Origin: Bacillus sp. UNC41MFS5
Lineage (GTDB): Bacteria; Bacillota; Bacilli; Bacillales_B; DSM-18226
Direction: 5' to 3'
DNA: 64,000 nt
Assembly: GCF_000686805.1 (NCBI RefSeq)
Contig: NZ_JMLP01000005.1
Location: 368,307-432,306 of the forward strand
The position numbers and the translations under genes are program-made. Below are positions 10,026-17,345 of this stretch, piece after piece (position 1 is the first letter of the stretch; every line of letters begins with the position of its first letter). Under the pieces are notes generated by a model that saw only the letters and a list, made by a program, of their open reading frames with translations, ran no database searches and was not told the DNA's origin.

Positions 10026-10103
10026 ATGTTCATGGTTGTGATGGCGATCGTCATTACTGCGGCAATCAGTTGCGTAATTTCAGCTGAACTTAGTGTAGAA
10101 TAA
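10026..10103 (+). CDS. Possible 25-residue single-helix membrane peptide
   Basis: MFMVVMAIVITAAISCVISAELSVE is almost entirely apolar from residue 1 to 19 with an acidic end, so it would form one transmembrane helix. AAGGGGTGG sits 8 nt before ATG, and a clear terminator follows 4 nt after the stop. I do not recognise a family. Promoter, ribosome-binding site, ORF and terminator order is convincing for a real small gene, but homologues were not checked. Confidence 0.55.
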   Translation: MFMVVMAIVITAAISCVISAELSVE

Positions 10104-10107
10104 AAGT

Positions 10108-10146
10108 AAGCATCGACCACACGAATCGGTCGATGCTTTTATTTTT
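10108..10146. terminator. Bidirectional terminator between the small-ORF cluster and pepF
   Basis: AAGCATCGACC (10108-10118) pairs with GGTCGATGCTT (10128-10138), with T-rich sequence on the right and A-rich sequence on the left. It can end both the plus-strand peptide gene and the minus-strand pepF. Confidence 0.85.
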
Positions 10147-10148
10147 CC

Positions 10149-11945
10149 TTATTTCTCTGTTAGCATTAAGAATTCATCAATATCATCAAGACAAATTCGA
10201 ACAGCTTTCTCCCAGAAATCTGGTTGAGTTAAATCAACCTGTAAATGTTTCTTTGCAAGTTCTTCGACTGACATTGATGCAGTATCCCTTAACAGGTCAA
10301 TGTACTTTTCTTCATAACCTTTACCTTCCTCTAACGCCTGTGCATAAATGCCAAGTGAGAAAAGAAAACCAAATGTATATGGGAAATTATAAAACGGAAC
10401 TCCTGTAATAAAGAAGTGTAGTTTCGAAGCCCAGAATAATGGATGATACTCTTCTAATGCATCGCTATATGCCTCTTTTTGAGCTTCAAGCATTAACTCA
10501 TTTAAGCGTTCCACCGCAACAGGACCTTGTTTTCTTTCCGCATAAAAACGTGTTTCGAATAAGAAGCGGGCATGGATATTCATTAATAAGGCAACCGTTC
10601 TTTGGATTTTGTCATCTAATAGAACGAGCTTTTCTTCTTCATCCTTCGCATTTTTCACTGCTGCATCTGCAACAATCATTTCAGCAAAGGTTGAAGCCGT
10701 TTCAGCGACATTCATTGCATAATTGCGGTTGAGATGATGGACACCCTTCATGGCAAATGTGTGGAAGCCATGACCAAGTTCATGAGCTAATGTTGAAACG
10801 TTTGACGGTGTCCCTGAGTAAGTCATGAAAATGCGGGACTGATTACTTTCCGGAAAGAATGTACAAAAACCGCCAGGTGCTTTTCCAGGACGATCTTCCC
10901 CCTCAATCCATCGCTCCTCAAATGCTTTTCGAGCAAAAGAAGCCATTTTCTCTCCAAAAATCGCGAAGTTCTGTTCGATAAATTTAGCTCCCTCTTGATA
11001 AGTAACCTTTGAAGCCGTTTTTCCGTATGGGGCATCTAAATCGTACCAGCTCAATTTTTCAATACCTAAGAGCAAGGCTTTCCGCTCTAAATACTTAACG
11101 AGTTTTTGTTTATTATCCGAAATGACCGCCCACATGGTTTCCAGCGTTTCCTTTTCCATACGGTTAATGCTGAGTGGTTCTTTCAATATATCCTCCCAGC
11201 CTCTTTTCTGGTAAACATTTAAGCGAAAGCCAGAAAGATGATTAAGGGTTTTGGCTAAAAAATCAGCCTGTTCTCCCCAAGCCTTCTCCCAATTCGCAAA
11301 GATCGCTGCGCGGATTTCTCTGTCAGGGCTTGAAAATTTGTTAAAAGCCTGACCGACTGACAGCTGTTTTTCTTCTCCGTTTTCGTTAAAAGGGATTTTT
11401 ATTTTTCCAACGATTAAATCATACAACTGACCCCAACTATGATAACCATCCACACCAAGGGCACTAATTAATGCTTCCTCTTCTTTAGAGAGTTTATCTT
11501 TTGCACGTTCACGTCGTTCCGTTAATATGTAAGAAAGTACATTTAATTGTTCATCCGCTAACAGCTTCGTCCAAACTTCATCAGTAATTGATGTTAATGA
11601 ACTGTCAAACTTACTAAGAGCTGTTTGGAAGGCAGCACTTAAGCTGGTTACTTTCGCGTCCAGGTTATTAGCTTTTTTATCGTCTGTATTTTGTGCCTGC
11701 AAACACCCAACAAAGGCACCTGCCTGACGCAGCTTTTTAGCAGCATACTCAAAATCTTCAAGTAATTCTTTCAAGAGTTTTGCGTCTTCAGTGGAATTGA
11801 GTGGCGACCAGTTATTCACTTTTGCTTGGAATAGCTCAATTAATTCTAAGGTGAGGATTAAGTGGTTTGCAAATTCTGCGGAATCACTGCCACCTTTAAA
11901 AATTACGTCCAGGTCCCAAACATCCAAATATGGAGTGGTTGTCAT
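10149..11945 (-). CDS. pepF: M3 family oligoendopeptidase F
   Basis: This 598-residue zinc peptidase degrades short peptides in the cytoplasm. The active site is H388-E-L-G-H392 within LAHELGHGFHTFA, with the third ligand Glu about 25-30 residues later (NVAETASTFAEM). The N-terminal helical M3 region (PYLDVWDLDVIFKGG, FEYAAKKLRQAGAF) is intact and the length is normal for the PepF/M3 clade. ATG at 11945 is preceded by AAGGGGGT at 7-nt spacing. It is transcribed alone on the minus strand and shares a terminator with the small-ORF cluster. Confidence 0.93.
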   Translation of the reverse strand: MTTTPYLDVWDLDVIFKGGSDSAEFANHLILTLELIELFQAKVNNWSPLNSTEDAKLLKELLEDFEYAAKKLRQAGAFVGCLQAQNTDDKKANNLDAKVTSLSAAFQTALSKFDSSLTSITDEVWTKLLADEQLNVLSYILTERRERAKDKLSKEEEALISALGVDGYHSWGQLYDLIVGKIKIPFNENGEEKQLSVGQAFNKFSSPDREIRAAIFANWEKAWGEQADFLAKTLNHLSGFRLNVYQKRGWEDILKEPLSINRMEKETLETMWAVISDNKQKLVKYLERKALLLGIEKLSWYDLDAPYGKTASKVTYQEGAKFIEQNFAIFGEKMASFARKAFEERWIEGEDRPGKAPGGFCTFFPESNQSRIFMTYSGTPSNVSTLAHELGHGFHTFAMKGVHHLNRNYAMNVAETASTFAEMIVADAAVKNAKDEEEKLVLLDDKIQRTVALLMNIHARFLFETRFYAERKQGPVAVERLNELMLEAQKEAYSDALEEYHPLFWASKLHFFITGVPFYNFPYTFGFLFSLGIYAQALEEGKGYEEKYIDLLRDTASMSVEELAKKHLQVDLTQPDFWEKAVRICLDDIDEFLMLTEK

Positions 11946-12010
11946 TCTATATACCCCCTTAATGTATTTACAATATTATTATATAAATATTTTTTGAAAA
12001 ATTCTATACA

Positions 12011-12043
12011 CTACGCTTTCCGAAGGATAGATCCAAAGCGTAG
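12011..12043. repeat. Palindromic element between pepF and the response-regulator gene
   Basis: CTACGCTTT (12011-12019) pairs with AAAGCGTAG (12035-12043). Inside it GGAT pairs with ATCC around AG, and CCGAA bulges on one side. It lies 66 nt upstream of the pepF start and 85 nt upstream of the regulator gene, so it could be an operator or a 5' UTR hairpin for pepF. Confidence 0.5.
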
Positions 12044-12127
12044 GAAATTACTATTATCTTCATATTTGTATTAGTTAGTATATAGTATAATTTAATTCTA
12101 GATTTCAATTTATGGGAGTGGAAGTTC

Positions 12128-12811
12128 GTGAAAAAAATACTACTCGTAGACGATGAACCAAGAATGTTAGATTTACTTTCCCTTTATCTAACTCCCAAGG
12201 GATATACCTGCATAAAAATGACCACTGCTCGTCAGGCCATTCATTTTTTGCAAGAAGAGAAGAAAGCTGAAATCATTTTGTTAGATGTAATGATGCCTGA
12301 AATGGATGGCTGGGAAGCATGTCAGGAAATTCGAAAAAACTGGGACATCCCGATCATCATGCTGACCGCACGAAGTGAAAAAAATGATATTGTAAAGGGT
12401 TTAAACATGGGTGCAGATGACTATATTTCAAAACCCTTTGATGAAGAAGAACTACTTGCTCGTATTGATGCCGTTTTAAGAAGAAAAACAGGTCATACAG
12501 GATTAATTGACTTTAAGGGTCTTGAATTGAACGAGGACTCTTTCAATGTTTCTTTCAATAATCAGCAAATACCTGTGACACCAAAAGAATTTGCTTTATT
12601 AGCACTTTTACTTAAAAATCAGAATAAAGTGTTTACCCGTGAACATTTATTGACAACAATCTGGGGTTATGCTGCTCAGGCAGAGGACCGGACGATTGAT
12701 TCCCATGTTCGGAATTTACGAGATAAATTACGAAAAACAGGATTTCCCGTTGATGAATATTTGACAACCGTATGGGGACTGGGGTATAAGTGGATGGATA
12801 AGGATTCATAA
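12128..12811 (+). CDS. OmpR/PhoB-family response regulator (orphan)
   Basis: The 227-residue protein has a receiver domain (residues 2-115) with acidic pair D8-D9, phosphoacceptor D53 (LLDVMMPEMDG), T80 and K102, so it should be phosphorylatable. A winged-helix DNA-binding domain follows (about 125-225: VTPKEFALLALLL, DRTIDSHVRNLRDKLR, VWGLGYKW). GTG start with GGGAGTGG upstream. No histidine kinase gene is next to it on either side. The next gene, 35 nt downstream, encodes a lipoprotein. Specific targets cannot be read from the sequence. Confidence 0.92.
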   Translation: MKKILLVDDEPRMLDLLSLYLTPKGYTCIKMTTARQAIHFLQEEKKAEIILLDVMMPEMDGWEACQEIRKNWDIPIIMLTARSEKNDIVKGLNMGADDYISKPFDEEELLARIDAVLRRKTGHTGLIDFKGLELNEDSFNVSFNNQQIPVTPKEFALLALLLKNQNKVFTREHLLTTIWGYAAQAEDRTIDSHVRNLRDKLRKTGFPVDEYLTTVWGLGYKWMDKDS

Positions 12812-12846
12812 ATGAATACCTCATAGTTTAATATGGAGGGAAAAAA

Positions 12847-13824
12847 GTGAAGAAAACAATGAAAGTCTTTCTTGCAATGTTGACCGGAATCATGCTGCTA
12901 GTGGCCTCAGGTTGCCAAGATACAAGCCAAGAACAAAAGCAGCAGCCACAACCAGAAAAGAAAGAAAAAGTTACCTATGATATTATTCAAGCGAAATCAT
13001 TAAAAGTAGACCAGATTCTTGGTATTGGTTATCCAGGAAATGATTTTGCTTTGTACGTTGCGACAGATAAGGGCTTAAAAATGTTTAACGGTTCAAATTG
13101 GTTTGAAACAACAACGAATCAACATGAATACTATAGTTTTCAAGCTGTAAGTACTGGTTTTATTACAAGCGGACACGCGCAAAAAGGATCGGGATTAAAG
13201 GACCCACTTGGTATTATTCAAAGTGTCAATAAAGGGCAAACTATCAGTAAATTATCCTTCTACGGTCAGTCGCTTTTTCATTTCATGGGCGCAAGTTATT
13301 CAGGAAAAGGTCTCTATGTCATTAAAGAAGAGCCCAAAGAAAAAACCTTAGGCCAAGGCCTGAACTACTCTAAGGATAATGGGAAGACGTGGAAAAAAAG
13401 TACATTAAATAATTTTAATGCGGATTCCTATGGGAGGATTGCCGTTCATCCAATAAATGGGGATATCATCGCGATGCCGACGCGGTCTGGTATTTACTAT
13501 TCGACCGATAACGGAAATACGATGAAACAAATTACAAATCCATATATGGTAACATCACTTACATTTAGCGGAGATTCAGTTTTATTTTCAAGTGTGGAAA
13601 ACAAGAAAATATTATTAAAAACGATTAATCCTGCAACTGGTGAACAAAAAAATATCGAGATTCCATTCCTTGATTATGAAAATCCAATAACTTATTTAGC
13701 AGTCAATCCTCAAGATCCAAAGCAAATAGCTTTCACCACCATAAATAATGATATATATGAATCGATAGATGGTGGAGTTAAATGGAATAATCCGATGCAG
13801 AATGGAAAAACAGAGCTGAAATAA
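12847..13824 (+). CDS. Lipoprotein with BNR/sialidase-like beta-propeller repeats
   Basis: The 325-residue protein has a signal peptide and lipobox (VASGCQ, lipidated C23), then a Gln/Glu/Lys-rich linker. The propeller-like region carries Asp-box motifs (YSKDNGKTWKKS near 178, YSTDNGNTMKQI near 222, ESIDGGVKWNNPM near the end). It resembles the extracellular 'F510_1955 family glycosylhydrolase'-type proteins of Bacillaceae, but no catalytic residues are evident, so enzymatic activity is not claimed. It follows the response-regulator gene by 35 nt and may be its co-transcribed partner. The terminator overlaps its stop codon. Confidence 0.8.
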   Translation: MKKTMKVFLAMLTGIMLLVASGCQDTSQEQKQQPQPEKKEKVTYDIIQAKSLKVDQILGIGYPGNDFALYVATDKGLKMFNGSNWFETTTNQHEYYSFQAVSTGFITSGHAQKGSGLKDPLGIIQSVNKGQTISKLSFYGQSLFHFMGASYSGKGLYVIKEEPKEKTLGQGLNYSKDNGKTWKKSTLNNFNADSYGRIAVHPINGDIIAMPTRSGIYYSTDNGNTMKQITNPYMVTSLTFSGDSVLFSSVENKKILLKTINPATGEQKNIEIPFLDYENPITYLAVNPQDPKQIAFTTINNDIYESIDGGVKWNNPMQNGKTELK

Positions 13825-13843
13825 ACTTTCGGCTCTGTTTTTT
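13806..13843. terminator. Bidirectional terminator between lipoprotein gene and sigK
   Basis: AAAACAGAGC (13807-13816) pairs with GCTCTGTTTT (13832-13841), with T6 to the right and A5 to the left. It overlaps the end of the lipoprotein ORF. Confidence 0.85.
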
Positions 13844-13844
13844 G

Positions 13845-14558
13845 TTATTTTTTCTTTTTTTCTTTCTCAGCCCGATAAAATTCATGGAACATTTTCATTA
13901 AGGCGCGTTTTTCAATTCTAGAGACATAGCTTCTTGATATGCCCAATTCTTTCGCAATTTCTCGTTGTGTTTTTTCCTTTTGTAAGTCTAGTCCGAAGCG
14001 TCCGACAATTACTTCTTTTTCTCGGTCATCGAGAACTTCAATGTATTTCTTTACTTTCTCAAGTTCCATGTTCAACTGAATCGTATCAATCACATCTTCA
14101 GATTCTGATTTTAGTACATCGATTAATGATATTTCGTTTCCTTCCTTATCTTGACCAATCGGATCATGTAAGGACACATCTTTTTTTGTTTTTTTAAGGG
14201 CCCGTAAGTGCATCAAAATTTCGTTCTCGATACAACGTGCGGCATAGGTTGCTAACTTTGTTCCTTTTCCTTCTGAGTAACTCTCGATCGCCTTAATTAA
14301 ACCAATTGTTCCAATCGAAATTAAATCTTCCGAGTCTTCCCCTGTGTTTTCGAATTTCTTGACTATATGCGCGACCAATCTCAAATTGTGTTCAATTAAC
14401 ATATTGCGCGCATGTGAATCCCCTTCTGCCATTAACCGAAGATATTTTCTTTCTTCTGCAGCAGATAGGGGTTGAGGAAAAGCATTATTTTTTACATAGG
14501 AGACAAGAAATAAAAATTCTTTCATTAAATATCCGAGAGCTGTTAAGATTCCTGACAT
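13845..14558 (-). CDS. sigK: Sporulation mother-cell sigma factor pro-SigK
   Basis: Sigma-K directs late mother-cell transcription (coat, cortex, lysis). The product has the inhibitory pro-sequence ([31 protein letters not shown] by alignment to B. subtilis, cleaved by SpoIVFB before the YVKNNAFPQ region). It also has region 2 ([37 protein letters not shown]) and region 4 ([27 protein letters not shown]). The frame is continuous across the point where the skin element splits sigK in B. subtilis 168. I use the second ATG (14558), because the GGGGGT site at 14567-14572 is 8 nt from it and only 2 nt from the ATG at 14564. Confidence 0.95.
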   Translation of the reverse strand: MSGILTALGYLMKEFLFLVSYVKNNAFPQPLSAAEERKYLRLMAEGDSHARNMLIEHNLRLVAHIVKKFENTGEDSEDLISIGTIGLIKAIESYSEGKGTKLATYAARCIENEILMHLRALKKTKKDVSLHDPIGQDKEGNEISLIDVLKSESEDVIDTIQLNMELEKVKKYIEVLDDREKEVIVGRFGLDLQKEKTQREIAKELGISRSYVSRIEKRALMKMFHEFYRAEKEKKKK

Positions 14559-14671
14559 CCGCATCTACCCCCGTCTTTTTTGGCCATTTCGCCTATTATT
14601 AATTCCTATGAAGGAAAAGGGAAATTGTGTCTGTCCATAAACTTTTTTATTTGAGAGACATTTTTTTTTGA

Positions 14672-14710
14672 AAATAAAAAAGCATCCATCGTTGGCGTGA
14701 TGGATGCTTT
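14672..14710 (-). terminator. Terminator after pssA
   Basis: AAAGCATCCATC (14679-14690) pairs with GATGGATGCTTT (14699-14710). On the minus strand the hairpin is followed by a T-tract. Confidence 0.88.
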
Positions 14711-14721
14711 AAGTTCAATTA

Positions 14722-15261
14722 TTAGACTTTTTTCAGTTTAAATGGACTTACCATAAGGAATGATAGAATGATGGTTATAAATAAGAATGATTGCGATGGA
14801 ATATAAGGTATGGCCAAATAGCTAAGAGTTGCCAAGCAACCTGCTGCGGTAATGGGTAAACCTGTAAAGTATCCATTGCTTTCCGATATATTGAACCGTG
14901 CTAATCTGAAGGCACCACAACCAATGTAGAAAACGGTGAAAAATGAACCCGGTCCGCCAAATTCATGTAAAATTCCTTGATATAGTAATAGTGCAGGTGC
15001 TACACCAAATGATATAATATCACTCATGGAATCTAACTGTTTTCCTAGTTCCGATTCGATATTAAACTTTCGGGCAACCATACCATCAAAACGATCTGCC
15101 AATGCCGCAATAAAAATTAACAGCAAGCTTAATCTTAGATTCCCATGAAGCCCGAATATGATTGCAAATCCGCCAAGTGATAAGTTTGTTAAGGTGAGTA
15201 CATTAGCTGTTTGGGATTTAAGTTTTTTTATTGTTTGATCAAGTACGTCCAACAAAAACAT
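14722..15261 (-). CDS. pssA: CDP-diacylglycerol--serine O-phosphatidyltransferase
   Basis: PssA makes phosphatidylserine from CDP-diacylglycerol and serine at the membrane. The 179-residue protein carries the CDP-alcohol phosphotransferase motif D-G-x2-A-R-x8-G-x3-D-x3-D (FDGMVARKF...GKQLDSMSD) near residues 55-78 and several hydrophobic helices. I use the ATG at 15261 because AGGAG at 15273-15277 is 11 nt away. Upstream GTG/ATG codons at 15273 and 15270 are too close to that site. psd, the next enzyme in phosphatidylethanolamine synthesis, is divergent from the same 128-base region. Confidence 0.93.
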   Translation of the reverse strand: MFLLDVLDQTIKKLKSQTANVLTLTNLSLGGFAIIFGLHGNLRLSLLLIFIAALADRFDGMVARKFNIESELGKQLDSMSDIISFGVAPALLLYQGILHEFGGPGSFFTVFYIGCGAFRLARFNISESNGYFTGLPITAAGCLATLSYLAIPYIPSQSFLFITIILSFLMVSPFKLKKV

Positions 15262-15389
15262 GCTCCACATCACTCCTTTTTTTTAGCCAAAAGGGAAATC
15301 AAAATTGTTAATTTATTCTATAATATTTAATTTTAAGCGTTTTATGTCTTTTCGTAAAGAGTATTTTTACACTATTTGGGGGTAGTTCG

Positions 15390-16169
15390 ATGATTCAAGG
15401 TCTTTATCGTTTCATGATTGAGTTAACAAATGGCAGGTGGACTTCAGTTATTTTAAGAAGTTTTGCTCGTTCACCTGTCAGTCGTTTTATGATACCATCC
15501 TTCGCCAAGATTTATCACTTAAACCTAGAAGAAATGGAGAAGGGCTTGTCTGACTATCCTACTCTTCATGATTTATTTGTTAGGACATTGAAAAAGGAAG
15601 CAAGAGTAATTGATAAAAACAAAGAAACCGTTGTTAGCCCTGTGGATGCAGTTATTGAAGATGTTGGCCCAATAAAAGAGGCAAGTGATATTCTTGTCAA
15701 AGGAAAGACGTATTCCATTGAAGAAATGCTCGGTGACCAAGAATTATTAGCCAAATATCTACATGGTACATATATGATCCTTTATTTAAGCCCAAGTCAT
15801 TATCATCGTATTCACAGTCCTGTTAATGGAGTCGTCACCAAGCAATGGACACTTGGCTCTAAATCATATCCTGTCAATAAGCTGGGATTAAAATATGGGG
15901 TTCGAACGCTTGCCAAGAATTATCGGGTAATGACTGAAGTTAAAACAGATTACGGGCATGTAGCCATTGTTAAGGTTGGGGCAATGTTTGTTAATTCGAT
16001 TGAAACCACCCACAAGGGGTCCGAATTAGAAAAGGGCGGAGAATTGGCTTACTTTAGTTTCGGTTCAACGGTTGTCTTGTTATTCGAAAAAGATATTTTT
16101 CAAATCGATTCAACCATTCATACCCCGAAAGACATTAAAGTCGGAGAGAAAATTGGAGTTTTTAAATAG
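15390..16169 (+). CDS. psd: Phosphatidylserine decarboxylase proenzyme
   Basis: Psd decarboxylates phosphatidylserine to phosphatidylethanolamine. The 259-residue proenzyme self-cleaves at the G-S bond of the FGST motif (Gly225-Ser226), the serine becoming the pyruvoyl cofactor. Other family strings visible are VSPVDAVIEDVG (near 85) and YLSPSHYHRIHSPVNG (near 132), with the catalytic histidines. GGGGGT lies upstream of ATG. The gene is divergent from pssA and converges on sda, with a terminator between. Confidence 0.94.
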   Translation: MIQGLYRFMIELTNGRWTSVILRSFARSPVSRFMIPSFAKIYHLNLEEMEKGLSDYPTLHDLFVRTLKKEARVIDKNKETVVSPVDAVIEDVGPIKEASDILVKGKTYSIEEMLGDQELLAKYLHGTYMILYLSPSHYHRIHSPVNGVVTKQWTLGSKSYPVNKLGLKYGVRTLAKNYRVMTEVKTDYGHVAIVKVGAMFVNSIETTHKGSELEKGGELAYFSFGSTVVLLFEKDIFQIDSTIHTPKDIKVGEKIGVFK

Positions 16170-16181
16170 TACGAAAGAAAA

Positions 16182-16208
16182 ATGGGCAAAAAGAAAAGCC
16201 CAATTTGG
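16182..16208. terminator. Terminator shared by psd and sda
   Basis: TGGGC pairs with GCCCA around AAAAAGAAAA, and ATTTGGGC follows. On the minus strand, sda reads TTGGGC-loop-GCCCA-TTTTTC, a good terminator. The plus-strand T-tract is weaker. Confidence 0.65.
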
Positions 16209-16214
16209 GCCAGG

Positions 16215-16355
16215 TTATGAAGATATTTTTATTTTATGGTATAAGGAACGGCGGAGCATTTCTGACTCAATTAGTCCAATAAATTCAGGGCTTAGGTTTA
16301 ATTCTCTTGCTTTAAAATATGATTCAATTAGTAATTCATCTGATAGTTTTCGCAC
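16215..16355 (-). CDS. sda: Sporulation histidine kinase inhibitor Sda
   Basis: Sda binds the dimerisation domain of KinA/KinB and blocks Spo0A phosphorelay when DNA replication is perturbed. The 46-residue product begins [16 protein letters not shown] and ends KIKISS, nearly the same as B. subtilis Sda (helical hairpin [13 protein letters not shown] / [15 protein letters not shown]). The start is GTG at 16355 with GGAGGTG 9 nt upstream; a longer open frame upstream lacks such a site. DnaA boxes lie 125-224 nt upstream, fitting the known DnaA control of sda. Confidence 0.93.
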   Translation of the reverse strand: MRKLSDELLIESYFKARELNLSPEFIGLIESEMLRRSLYHKIKISS

Positions 16356-16479
16356 AGCAAATTCCACCTCCGATTTGCAAATAAAGTGTTCTATTATAGG
16401 AATGATAAACATAAAATGGTATGTTCAATTGGTGTACCCTAAATCTACCAAATTTATTCCTATAGAACAATCGTTCCAT

Positions 16480-16578
16480 TTATCCACATAATCTAGTGGA
16501 TAACTTGTGATTATTTTGTTTATAAAATGATGAAAAGTGTATGATTCAATCGGTATAATGTTAATAACTTTATCCACA
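16480..16578. promoter_or_regulatory. DnaA-box cluster upstream of sda (and of yqeG)
   Basis: TTATCCACA occurs at 16480-16488 and 16570-16578 (both perfect consensus), with TTATCCACT on the opposite strand at 16495-16503. In B. subtilis, DnaA binds such boxes to activate sda (established). Here they lie in the 471-base region between the divergent sda and yqeG genes, which holds no other gene I can see. Confidence 0.85.
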
Positions 16579-16635
16579 ATATTTGGAAATGACGAAATAT
16601 GTCGAAAAATATTTATATTTTTTTATCATCTTTAT

Positions 16636-16693
16636 TGATTAATGCTCCAAGCAAGTGATTCTGCGGATGAAGACAGAGCAAAAAGTATTAATC
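16636..16693. repeat. Inverted repeat between DnaA boxes and yqeG
   Basis: TGATTAATGCT (16636-16646) matches AGTATTAATCA (16683-16693) in inverse orientation with one mismatch, enclosing 36 bases. It may be a protein-binding dyad or an RNA hairpin in the yqeG leader. Confidence 0.4.
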
Positions 16694-16826
16694 ATGTATT
16701 ATCATGTTTTGTTGAATAATAAGTTTAAAACTTCTTTTAATCTTTGAAACAAAGGTTAAAATTGGTTATGATGGTACATGTGAAAAAATAATGAACGAAT
16801 TTAGATGTCAATGAGGTGTAGGCTTA

Positions 16827-17342
16827 GTGTTAAAACAATTTTTACCGAATGAGCATGTCAAAAGCATTCTTGATATATCTCCTGAACAGTTAAGTGCCAA
16901 GGGAATTAAAGGGATTATTACGGATTTAGATAATACCTTAGTAGAGTGGGACCGTCCCTTTGCTACTCCTCAACTAATTAAGTGGTTTGAGGAAATTAAA
17001 AGACACAATATCCTCGTGACAATTGTATCTAATAATAATGAAGAACGAGTTAAAGCTTTTTCTGATCCTTTGAAAATTCCGTTTATTTTTAGGGCGAGGA
17101 AGCCTTTTGCAGTCGCTTTTCATAAAGCAATTTCACAGATGGGAATAAAAAAGGAAGAAGCTGTAGTAATTGGAGATCAGTTACTGACAGATGTACTTGG
17201 CGGAAACCGGGGTGGATTTCATACTATCCTGGTTGTCCCTGTTGCGCAAACGGATGGCTTTTGGACAAAATTTAACCGTTTTGCTGAAAGAAGAATTTTA
17301 AATTGGTTTCGAAAAAAAGGTATGCTTCAATGGGAGGATTAA
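16827..17342 (+). CDS. yqeG: YqeG family HAD-IIIA phosphatase
   Basis: The 171-residue HAD-superfamily hydrolase has motif I DLDNTL with D33/D35, motif II IVSNN near 68-72, and motif III/IV VIGDQLLTDVLGGNR near residue 117. It follows the IIIA topology. GTG start at 16827 after GAGGTG. The gene starts the conserved yqeG-yqeH-aroE-yqeI-nadD-yqeK-rsfS-yqeM operon, which links ribosome assembly and NAD synthesis. The physiological substrate is not established from sequence. Confidence 0.93.
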   Translation: MLKQFLPNEHVKSILDISPEQLSAKGIKGIITDLDNTLVEWDRPFATPQLIKWFEEIKRHNILVTIVSNNNEERVKAFSDPLKIPFIFRARKPFAVAFHKAISQMGIKKEEAVVIGDQLLTDVLGGNRGGFHTILVVPVAQTDGFWTKFNRFAERRILNWFRKKGMLQWED

Positions 17343-17345
17343 TTT

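Noticed and set aside
16072..16491. 139-codon plus-strand ORF overlapping psd and sda
   Set aside because: It is antisense to the clear Sda gene and overlaps the end of psd; no site or family.
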